A DNA stretch of 64,000 nt from Nocardioides sp. (GTDB lineage Bacteria > Actinomycetota > Actinomycetes > Propionibacteriales > Nocardioidaceae). Below, in pieces: positions 58,301 through 64,000 of the stretch. Where the stretch lies: NCBI GenBank assembly GCA_025924815.1, contig JAICHQ010000005.1, forward strand, positions 1 through 64,000, given 5' to 3'. Within the stretch, counting starts at the first letter, position 1. The number at the start of each line of letters is the position of its first letter. The notes beneath the pieces were generated by a model that was given only the letters and a program-made list of their open reading frames with translations, was not told the origin of the DNA and did not search any database. The position numbers and the translations under genes are program-made.

Positions 58301-58879
58301 CTGGGACAGGTCGGGTCCGGCAAGTCGAGCCTGCTCGGGGCGTTGGCCGGGTTGGTGAGCAGCACCGGTGAGATTCGCTGGAACGGCCGGGTGCTCGCCG
58401 ACCATCAGGCCGACCTGCGGCCGGGCCGGGTCGCCCACGTCGCCCAGGTGCCGCGCGTGCTCTCCGGCACGTTCCGCGGCAACATCGCGCTCGATCATCC
58501 GGGCCGCGAGGTGACGTCCGCGGTCCGGGCCGCTCGGCTGGAGCGTGACGTCACCGATGCGGGCGGACCCGACGCCCTTGTCGGGCACCGCGGCGTGCGC
58601 CTGTCGGGGGGCCAGGTGCAGCGCCTCGCCCTGGCCCGCGCCCTGGCCTGTGACGCCGCGCTGGTGCTGGCCGACGACGTCTCGTCGGCACTCGACGCCA
58701 CGACCGAGGTCGAGCTCTGGTCAGCGCTGCGCGAGCGCGGCGTCACCGTGATCGGTGCGACCTCAAAGTCCGCTGCGCTGAGCCAGGCCGACCGGGTGGT
58801 CGTCCTGGTCGAGGGACGCGTCGCCGACACCGGCCCGTGGTCCCGGCTCGCTGCCCGCTGGGGTCACCTGGCCGGCTGA
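55322..58879 (+). CDS. Fused double ABC exporter (TMD-NBD-TMD-NBD)
   Basis: The 1,185-residue protein contains two full ABC half-exporters. NBD1 has Walker A GRTGSGKST near residue 377, signature SLSAGEEQ near 478, Walker B VVVLDEATARMDP near 500 and switch VAHRLST. NBD2 has Walker A GQVGSGKSS near 995, signature RLSGGQ near 1093, but Walker B LADDVSSALD near 1115 and the switch position GATSKSA. NBD2 thus lacks the canonical catalytic Glu and switch His. Two membrane blocks lie near 45-280 and 640-890. It is related to bacterial ABCC-like/CydDC-type exporters, but the cargo is unknown. A soluble linker near residues 585-630 joins the halves. GTG at 55322. Confidence 0.88.
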   Translation: MTTTDLAPTDARPTTTRPRVPDGRTPVTWHRMKSPLAGMSIVFSFISAVGMSLGSVIAGHLAQNPTSRLVELLALCVVGGSLLDTIGRTVWAGLVDRAEGRLRADLLDAAMAQPLSELSEQAVGEMLDRIDDDTHEVGTLLRQNIWMVVRVGMAAGPLWIVGGLTWWPAFVLFPVTGAGALLLVKRMLPRLAELKVFEEMAWTDHAAAMEEGVAARDDLRTSLGQPYVMRRSTELAGQIHRRFADVVSLEAGIGRRTGVLLHGVLAATALVGVLLVVDNRLSTASLVTLFLVTTMFVGQVDQLARHIPDLQEGLGAVIRLRQLMASDPEPEGGLDLPEGPLSVRFDGLHFAYEHGTFALSGVDLTVPAGTTCALVGRTGSGKSTLASLVSRAVEPEPGSLLLGGVDVRDLELQQLRASVGVVTQRTEILAGTLAENITLFAGLPRPVIEGAVAELGLSAWVAGLPHGLDTVLGPGGTSLSAGEEQLVAFARLLVRDVRVVVLDEATARMDPLTEARVVSAADRLLAGRTGILVAHRLSTTERAEQVAVLDGGRVVQSGPREVLAARPGAFRDLLDASARESALGGIDGDGLAGTDADPDEHDLTSAAVGTQRRTGAPPASPDLQPLPSLTRATTSALFIEPQWGLVGMAIFLVSALTGAFGAMTGWIWGHAVADLQQGQRPVLLVALLIVSLIGSPLLLAVAIRRYPQWWISVMLRARTRVLHGQTSTHRLERTPPGEVVARTMDADRMARYADRWVDFLNGLAIAVITAVVAGTALAGGILLAVMTASAVASSFGRRVAGRSAAASSAARARFGRSLVSSLDSIRTVKLAAATPAVHRHLRGVDGGRVEAAVREHRVQAMLDGVPIVMVQVGVVAAWAILAAGWWGLATALMVAGAVNGFDWFGRVAGSVITEAPGVRAWLHATSRLAGGGDLMHLPEGVHLVDGIAPDPAPQPYDPLTELRLTGLTAVHDDGTIGVSDVDLELVPGELVLLLGQVGSGKSSLLGALAGLVSSTGEIRWNGRVLADHQADLRPGRVAHVAQVPRVLSGTFRGNIALDHPGREVTSAVRAARLERDVTDAGGPDALVGHRGVRLSGGQVQRLALARALACDAALVLADDVSSALDATTEVELWSALRERGVTVIGATSKSAALSQADRVVVLVEGRVADTGPWSRLAARWGHLAG

Positions 58880-59382
58880 GCGACCGCCTCCGCGACGCGC
58901 CACCCCCCACCGAGGTGCCGGAGCGCGACACGGTGGGTGGCCCAGGCACTGGTCGGGACCGCCGTACGCCGCCCGCGCCCCTCGGCGATCCCGTCGACGG
59001 TGCGCTCGGTGACGACCACGACGATCCGGGCCGGGGACCGGGCGACGACACGGAGGGACGCCACCTGCTGGCGCAGCCCGCTGACGTGCAGGCCCCGACC
59101 GACCCACCGGCGCAGGTCACCGACGTCGCGCGCCCCGGTGCGCGACCCGCGCACGTAGAGCCGAGCCAGCGCGCCCGGGTCGCCCACACGCCAGGCCGCC
59201 GCGCGCTGGCGGTCCCACGTGCTGAGGACCGCCAGCGCCCGGGCCGTCGCCGAGTATCCGTCGCGGGAGAGCAGCGCGGCCGGGGCTGCCTCCGGCCCCC
59301 GCTCCCCAACGGGCGGGCCGGCCAGCCAGATCGGCACGATGGTGGCCATCGTGGCCAGCAACAGGGGGGTCCGGGTCCGCAT
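58864..59382 (-). CDS. Small secreted hypothetical protein
   Basis: The 172-residue protein has a hydrophobic N-terminus (MRTRTPLLLATMATIVPIWL) that looks like a signal peptide or anchor, then a compact alpha+beta domain with LSTWDRQRAAAWRVGDPGAL near 48-67 and ARIVVVVTERTVDGI near 116-130. It resembles small NTF2-like exported proteins but no match can be claimed. The ATG at 59382 has CACAGT ending six bases upstream. Its stop overlaps the ABC gene's end by 16 bp (convergent). Confidence 0.68.
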   Translation of the reverse strand: MRTRTPLLLATMATIVPIWLAGPPVGERGPEAAPAALLSRDGYSATARALAVLSTWDRQRAAAWRVGDPGALARLYVRGSRTGARDVGDLRRWVGRGLHVSGLRQQVASLRVVARSPARIVVVVTERTVDGIAEGRGRRTAVPTSAWATHRVALRHLGGGWRVAEAVAQPAR

Positions 59383-59436
59383 CCGACCACTGTGACCCGA
59401 TCGCGCCGCCTCCCGCAGGGCCTGTCCACAGGCCCC

Positions 59437-59442
59437 TACGGT
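59437..59442 (+). promoter_or_regulatory. Putative leaderless -10 element of the broken hydrolase gene
   Basis: TACGGT on the plus strand ends 6 nt before the GTG at 59449. The promoter is intact although the gene is interrupted. Confidence 0.5.
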
Positions 59443-59448
59443 GAGTTC

Positions 59449-60332
59449 GTGTCCCTCTCCCGCCGCGGGCTGCTGATCGGCGCCGGCGGCGCCGCCGCGG
59501 CCCTCGGGACCCTCGGCGTCGCGGTGGACGAGGGTCTGCTCCCGGGGCGGACGCGGCTGCAGCATGCGCTCGGGCTGACCGATCCGGCCGGGCACGTCCC
59601 CGACGCACGCCCCGGATACGCCGTCAGCGGCTCCTTCGCGTCCCGGCACCGGCTGGGAGCCGAGACGGGGTGGTCGGTCCTCTACCCCGGGCCGCGTCCC
59701 CGCCGACTGCCGGTGCTGGTCGCCCTGCACGGCCTGCACGGCGACCATCGGTCCTGGGTCACCGAGCTCGGGATCGACCGGTTCCTCGTCACCGCCGTGC
59801 AGTCCGGCGTCCCGCCCTTCGCGATCGCGACGGTCGACGGCGGTTCGTCGTACTGGCACCCGCGCCCCGACGGCGAGGACTCCGGCGCCATGGTGACCGA
59901 CGAGTTCCTGCCGCTGCTCAGCAGGCAGGGCCTGGACACCGGGCGGCTGGGCTTCCACGGCTACTCGATGGGCGGCTACGGCTCGCTGCGGCCCGCGCCG
60001 ATCGTCGGCGCACCCTCGTCCGGGCGGTTGCGGCGCTGAGCGCCGCCATCTGGCAGCCGGGCGGCGGCTTTTCGTCCTCGGGCTTCGCCAGCCAGGCGGA
60101 GTACGACCGGTTCACGGTCTTCGGACGCCAGTCCGGCCTCGACGGCATCCCACTGCGCCTCGACTGCGGCACCGACGACCCGTTCTGCCCGGCGGACCGG
60201 GCGTACGTCGCGGGGTTCGCCCGACCCGTCACCTCGACGTTCACCGCGGGCGGCCACGACCCGGCGTACTGGACCCGGATGCTGCCGGCGCAGCTGTCCT
60301 TCGTGGGACGCGCGTTAGGCTCGAGCCCGTGA
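59449..60332 (+). pseudogene. Secreted alpha/beta hydrolase (esterase-like) interrupted by a frameshift
   Basis: The first frame (GTG 59449) has a Tat-like signal peptide (SRRGLLIGAGGAAAALG), then an alpha/beta hydrolase core with LVALHGLHGDH near residue 89-99 and the nucleophile elbow GYSMGGYGS near 170-178. It then runs off into a stop at 60039. The second frame picks up after the elbow with [19 protein letters not shown] and completes the fold: CGTDDPFC (catalytic Asp) and AGGHDPAYW (catalytic His). The frameshift falls near 59,975-60,000 and is consistent with one missing base. As read, no active enzyme can form. Its 3' end overlaps lipB by 4 bp (GTGA). Confidence 0.75.
60316..60321 (+). 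promoter_or_regulatory. Putative leaderless -10 element of lipB
   Basis: TAGGCT on the plus strand ends 7 nt before the lipB GTG at 60329, so lipB can be transcribed despite the damaged gene before it. Confidence 0.6.
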
Positions 60333-61060
60333 GCGAGCCGGTGTTCCGCGAGGTGGGTCTGGGCCCGGGCGCCGTCGACTACCTCGCCGCGTGGGACACC
60401 CAGCGCGAGCTCCACGCCGAGGTCGCGAGCGGCGCGCGTCCCGACACCGTGTGGCTGCTCGAGCACCCCCCGGTCTTCACCGCGGGCAAACGCACCGCAC
60501 CCGGCGACCGGCCGGTCGACCCCGGCGGCGCCCCCGTCATCGACGTCGACCGCGGCGGGATGATCACCTTCCACGGCCCGGGCCAGCTGGTCGGGTACCC
60601 CATCGTCAGACTCCCCGACCACGTCAAGGTCGTCGACTACGTCCGCCGGGTCGAGGAGGCGCTGATCGGCGTCTGCCGCGACCTCGGCCTCGAGACCGCC
60701 CGCGTCCCCGGACGCAGCGGCGTCTGGCTCCGCGCCGACGGGCCCCGGTCGGAACGCAAGATCGCCGCGCTCGGCATCCGGGTCAGTCAGGGCGTCACGA
60801 TGCACGGCTTCGCGCTCAACTGCGACGTCGACCTCTCGTGGTTCGACCGGTTCGTGCCGTGCGGCATCTCCGACGCCGGCGTCACGTCCCTGAGCGCCGA
60901 GCTCGGCCGCGACGTCACCGTGTACGACGTGCTGCCCAGCGTGCGCCGGCATCTCACCGACCTCCTCGCGTGGGCGCCGTACGACCCGACCCCGGACTAC
61001 GAGCCACGTCCCGAGCCGGGTCGCGAGGCTCTGGTCCCGGTGCTGGGCCTGCCCGGCTGA
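60329..61060 (+). CDS. lipB: Octanoyltransferase LipB
   Basis: The 243-residue enzyme transfers octanoate from acyl carrier protein to the lysine of E2 and H proteins. It has the [18 protein letters not shown] motif near residue 74-91, the [24 protein letters not shown] block near 141-164 with the catalytic Lys, and the catalytic Cys in [14 protein letters not shown] near 176-189. GTG at 60329, overlapping the hydrolase stop. Separated from lipA by an inserted ABC transporter pair. Confidence 0.97.
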   Translation: MSEPVFREVGLGPGAVDYLAAWDTQRELHAEVASGARPDTVWLLEHPPVFTAGKRTAPGDRPVDPGGAPVIDVDRGGMITFHGPGQLVGYPIVRLPDHVKVVDYVRRVEEALIGVCRDLGLETARVPGRSGVWLRADGPRSERKIAALGIRVSQGVTMHGFALNCDVDLSWFDRFVPCGISDAGVTSLSAELGRDVTVYDVLPSVRRHLTDLLAWAPYDPTPDYEPRPEPGREALVPVLGLPG

Positions 61061-61148
61061 CCAACGAGACCGGGCGCCCCCGGCGCGGCGTGAGGTCATC
61101 GCCCATCGCGACTGCCAGCATCTGTCCCCATCGAGGGAGAGGTGACCG

Positions 61149-62102
61149 GTGACCGACCTCGTGATCGAGACGACGGGGCTCCGCAAGGAGTTCCGTGACC
61201 GTCGTGGTCGCCGACGCGTCGCTGTGGCCGGCCTCGACCTGGCCGTCCCCAGCGGCGGCGTCCACGGGTTCCTCGGACCCAACGGCTCGGGAAAGACCAC
61301 CACGATCCGGATGCTGCTCGGGCTGGCCCGGGCGACGCGCGGCTCGATGCGACTGTTCGACACGGAGGTCCCACGTCGGCTGCCCGCGGTCATCGACCGG
61401 ATCGGGGCCGTCGTGGAGTCGCCGAAGTTCTCCCCCACCTTCACCGGCCGGCAGAACCTCCAGCTCCTGGCCCGCAGCCTCGGCACGCCGACGAGCAGAG
61501 TCGACGCCGCGATCGAGACGGTCAGCCTCACCGGGCGCGACGGCGATCGCTACAAGTCCTACTCCCTGGGCATGAAGCAGCGGCTCGCGATCGCGGCGAC
61601 GCTGCTCAAGGATCCGTCCCTGCTGATCCTCGACGAGCCGACCAACGGGCTCGACCCCGCGGGCATCCGGGAGATCCGCGACACGATCCGCGACCTCTCG
61701 GAGTCCGGGGTCACCGTGCTGTTGAGCTCGCACATCCTGGCCGAGGTGCAGCAGGTGTGCACCTCGGCCACGATCATCGGCAACGGCCGGATGCTGGCCT
61801 CCGGCACCGTCGAGGACCTCCTCCGATCCGGCGCCTCGTCCTTCCGGATCGGCATCTCCGACCCGGACGCCGCGGTGCAGGTGCTCAGCGAGGCGGGGTT
61901 CACATCTACGCGCACGGGCGAAGCGGTGGAGGTGGAGACCGAGCGACCCGGCTCGGACGTCGCACGGGCCCTGGCCGCTCGCGATCTGTGGGTCGACTCG
62001 CTGGTGCCGGTGCGGCAGGACCTCGAGTCCTTCTTCCTCGACCTGACCGCGAGCGACACGCTGGGTCATGCTCCGGCCGACCACCCGCAGGTCGGCTCGT
62101 GA
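61149..62102 (+). CDS. ABC transporter ATP-binding protein
   Basis: The 317-residue ATPase has Walker A GPNGSGKTT near 42-50, signature SLGMKQRLA near 138-146, Walker B LLILDEPTNGLDP near 158-170 and the switch His in LLSSHILAEV near 192-201. It has a C-terminal extension of about 90 residues as in the ABC-2-type exporter ATPases. GTG at 61149 after GGGAGAGG. It overlaps the permease start by 4 bp (GTGA). It belongs to an uncharacterised ABC-2 pair inserted between lipB and lipA. Confidence 0.92.
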   Translation: MTDLVIETTGLRKEFRDRRGRRRVAVAGLDLAVPSGGVHGFLGPNGSGKTTTIRMLLGLARATRGSMRLFDTEVPRRLPAVIDRIGAVVESPKFSPTFTGRQNLQLLARSLGTPTSRVDAAIETVSLTGRDGDRYKSYSLGMKQRLAIAATLLKDPSLLILDEPTNGLDPAGIREIRDTIRDLSESGVTVLLSSHILAEVQQVCTSATIIGNGRMLASGTVEDLLRSGASSFRIGISDPDAAVQVLSEAGFTSTRTGEAVEVETERPGSDVARALAARDLWVDSLVPVRQDLESFFLDLTASDTLGHAPADHPQVGS

Positions 62103-63079
62103 TCCGGCTCCTCGGCGTCGAGCTGACCCGGCTGCGCTGGCGACGGGCGGCCCTGGTCCTTCTGGGGGCGTGTGTGCTCCTCCCGACGGTGATCTTCGCG
62201 GTCACGGCCTGGAACACCCGCCCCGTCTCGAGCGCGGAGCTCCGGCACGCCCAGCAGCAGGTCCAGCAGATGCGCACCTCCGACCCCTCCTTCGCGCGTG
62301 AGATCGAGCGCTGTCAGAAGCGACCGGAGCGCTTCGGTGCCTCCTCCCCTGACCAGTGCGAGACCCAGCTCGGGCCCCAGATCGAGTGGTTCGTCTCGCG
62401 CTCAGCGCTGGACGTTCGCGACCTGTCCCGCGGCCTCGGCCCGACCGTGATCGTGCTGCTTGCCGGCCTGCTGATGCTGGTCGGAACGACGTTCGCCGGC
62501 GCCGACTGGAACTCCGGGTCGATGAGCAACCAGCTCCTCTTCCAGCCACGCCGGCTTCGCGTGTGGACCGCCAAGGCGGGTGCGGTCGTGATCGTCTCCG
62601 CGGTCACCAGCGCGGTGGTGCTCGCGGCGTTCTGGGCAGCGATCCTGGCGCTGGCCTCGTCGCGCGGGATCGACGTCCCGGCCCACCTCACGTCGTATAT
62701 CCGTGGCCAGGGCCTGCGTGGCGTGGGCCTGTCGACGGCCGGTGCCCTGGGCGCCTTCGCCCTCACGATGTTCTTCCGCAGCACGGTCGCGACCCTGGGC
62801 ATCCTGTTCGGCACCGCACTGGTCGGCTCGCTCGTCCTGGCCGCCCTGGGCGTCGGCGAGCGATGGTTCCCCCACGTCAACGTGGGGGCCTGGCTGCTCG
62901 ACGGCGTGCGCTACTACGTGACGCCGCCGGTCTCGTGCCGGTCGGCGACTCGGATGACCGCGGAGTGCCAGGGGGTGCGCTGGGTCAGCAAGGGCGACGC
63001 CGCGGCGTACCTCGGGGCGTTCCTGGCCCTCGCGGTCGGCCTGTCGACGCTGAGCTTCCGGCGGCGCGACGTGCCCTGA
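62099..63079 (+). CDS. ABC-2 type permease
   Basis: The 326-residue membrane protein has about six hydrophobic segments: an N-terminal one near 18-40, a long external loop with charged residues (LRHAQQQVQQMRTSDPSF near 51-68), then helices near 112-135, 155-180, 212-230, 232-258 and 295-315. It lacks the ABC-2 motif of the exporter at 4,847-6,474 and belongs to another ABC-2 subgroup with a large extracytoplasmic first loop. Substrate unknown; partner of the ATPase just upstream. Confidence 0.85.
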   Translation: MIRLLGVELTRLRWRRAALVLLGACVLLPTVIFAVTAWNTRPVSSAELRHAQQQVQQMRTSDPSFAREIERCQKRPERFGASSPDQCETQLGPQIEWFVSRSALDVRDLSRGLGPTVIVLLAGLLMLVGTTFAGADWNSGSMSNQLLFQPRRLRVWTAKAGAVVIVSAVTSAVVLAAFWAAILALASSRGIDVPAHLTSYIRGQGLRGVGLSTAGALGAFALTMFFRSTVATLGILFGTALVGSLVLAALGVGERWFPHVNVGAWLLDGVRYYVTPPVSCRSATRMTAECQGVRWVSKGDAAAYLGAFLALAVGLSTLSFRRRDVP

Positions 63080-63101
63080 CCGATGACACCGGACGGCCAC
63101 G

Positions 63102-63107
63102 TAGAAT
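63102..63107 (+). promoter_or_regulatory. Putative leaderless -10 element of lipA
   Basis: TAGAAT on the plus strand ends 8 nt before the GTG at 63116. The ABC pair upstream therefore need not supply lipA transcription. Confidence 0.55.
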
Positions 63108-63115
63108 CGACCGAC

Positions 63116-64000
63116 GTGACCCCAGTCCCGACGAGCTCACCCACCGACAGCAGCCGCAACGTCGCCCCGGAAGGACGCCGGCTCCTCCGGCTCGAGGTCC
63201 GCAACGCCGAGACCCCGATCGAGCGCAAGCCGGAGTGGATCAAGACGCGCGCCAAGATGGGCCCGGCGTACTCCGAGCTCCACGCCCTGGTGAAGTCCGA
63301 GGGGCTGCACACCGTCTGCCAGGAGGCCGGCTGCCCCAACATCTTCGAGTGCTGGGAGGACCGCGAGGCGACGTTCCTGATCGGCGGCGACCAGTGCACC
63401 CGGCGCTGCGACTTCTGCCAGATCGACACCGGCAAGCCGCAGGCGCTCGATCGCGACGAGCCTCGCCGGGTGGCCGAGAGCGTGGCGAAGATGGGACTGA
63501 AGTACGCCACCATCACCGGCGTCGCCCGCGACGATCTGCCCGACGGCGGGGCCTGGCTGTACGCCGAGACGGTGCGCGCGATCCACGCCCTCAACCCCGA
63601 TACCGGCGTCGAGAACCTGATTCCCGACTTCAACGGAGTCCCCGATCGGCTGGCCGAGGTGTTCGACAGCCGCCCCGAGGTGCTGGCCCACAACGTCGAG
63701 ACCGTGCCGCGCATCTTCAAGCGCATCCGGCCGGGGTTCCGCTACGACCGCTCGCTCGCCGTGCTCACCGCCGCTCGCGACTTCGGCCTGGTCACCAAGT
63801 CCAACCTGATCCTCGGCCTGGGCGAGACCCGCGAGGAGGTCGGCCAGGCCCTGCGCGATCTGCACGCGGCGGGCTGTGAGCTGGTCACGATCACCCAGTA
63901 CCTCCGCCCGTCCGCGCGGCACCACCCGGTCGAGCGCTGGGTGAAGCCCGAGGAGTTCGTCGACCTGGCCGCCGAGGCCGAGGAGATCGGCTTCTCCGGC
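63116..64000 (+). CDS. lipA: Lipoyl synthase, N-terminal 295 residues (gene runs off the window end)
   Basis: This radical-SAM enzyme inserts two sulfur atoms into protein-bound octanoate. It has the auxiliary cluster motif C68-x4-C73-x5-C79 (in [12 protein letters not shown]) and the radical-SAM motif C94-x3-C98-x2-C101 (CTRRCDFC), with [11 protein letters not shown] near residue 40-50. The visible 295 residues are most of the ~320 expected. GTG at 63116 with TAGAAT eight bases upstream. It completes lipB's product for SucB and GcvH. Confidence 0.97.
   Translation, partial: MTPVPTSSPTDSSRNVAPEGRRLLRLEVRNAETPIERKPEWIKTRAKMGPAYSELHALVKSEGLHTVCQEAGCPNIFECWEDREATFLIGGDQCTRRCDFCQIDTGKPQALDRDEPRRVAESVAKMGLKYATITGVARDDLPDGGAWLYAETVRAIHALNPDTGVENLIPDFNGVPDRLAEVFDSRPEVLAHNVETVPRIFKRIRPGFRYDRSLAVLTAARDFGLVTKSNLILGLGETREEVGQALRDLHAAGCELVTITQYLRPSARHHPVERWVKPEEFVDLAAEAEEIGFSG

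Noticed and set aside
59970-60010. Programmed -1 ribosomal frameshifting in the hydrolase gene.
   Set aside because: No X-XXY-YYZ slippery heptamer or obvious downstream structure was seen; a mutation or sequencing error is simpler.

Overview
The window is chromosomal DNA from a high-GC actinobacterium. It most resembles Nocardioides or another member of the Nocardioidaceae. This is inferred from the very high G+C and frequent GTG starts, the F420-type LLM oxidoreductase, the DinB/maleylpyruvate-isomerase-fold (mycothiol-type) proteins, a DUF222-HNH remnant, actinobacterial LexA and RecA-NDp promoter motifs, and gene orders known from Actinobacteria. No rRNA, tRNA, transposase, integrase or CRISPR array was seen.

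Region 1 (1-31,000) follows the actinobacterial recA-to-ftsK backbone, read on the minus strand: ftsK, a RodZ-like HTH protein, rimO, pgsA, cinA, clgR, DUF3046, recA. Other genes are inserted into it: a secreted nuclease, a GH15 glycosidase, a histidine kinase/response regulator pair, a polysaccharide-deacetylase-like lipoprotein, the lhr-nei repair pair, a three-gene ABC exporter, a DinB-methyltransferase fusion and a ThrE-type exporter. recA carries a LexA SOS box and a near-perfect RecA-NDp (PafBC-type) promoter. The divergent region between lhr and the ABC exporter holds two copies of a closely related element.

Region 2 (31,000-47,800) continues a conserved order: rnj, dapA, then dfrA and thyA. 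Between them lie a beta-lactamase-like serine hydrolase, a decayed DUF222-HNH gene, a glucose dehydrogenase-like enzyme, an LLM oxidoreductase, a pseudouridine operon (psuG-psuK) with a GntR regulator, and a membrane protein. Beyond thyA come an Old Yellow Enzyme, a PNPOx-like flavoprotein, a PhzF protein, an MFS transporter, a frameshifted PASTA protein and a DUF1684 protein.

Region 3 (47,990-64,000) is the lipoic-acid neighbourhood: gcvT, pepA, lpd, sucB, a TIGR01777 epimerase, lipB and lipA (truncated by the window end). lipB (octanoyltransferase) and lipA (sulfur insertion) make the cofactor carried by the two lipoyl domains of SucB and by the glycine cleavage system to which GcvT belongs; Lpd reoxidises it. 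A 1,185-residue fused ABC exporter, a small secreted protein and a frameshifted serine hydrolase are inserted before lipB. An ABC-2 transporter pair separates lipB from lipA.

Most of the window is conserved housekeeping DNA, and no wholly new multi-gene system stands out. The best leads are the paired damage-type promoters at lhr/ABC, the degenerate second nucleotide-binding domain of the fused exporter with a palindrome in its promoter, the two single-base frameshifts, and the consistent leaderless promoter pattern.
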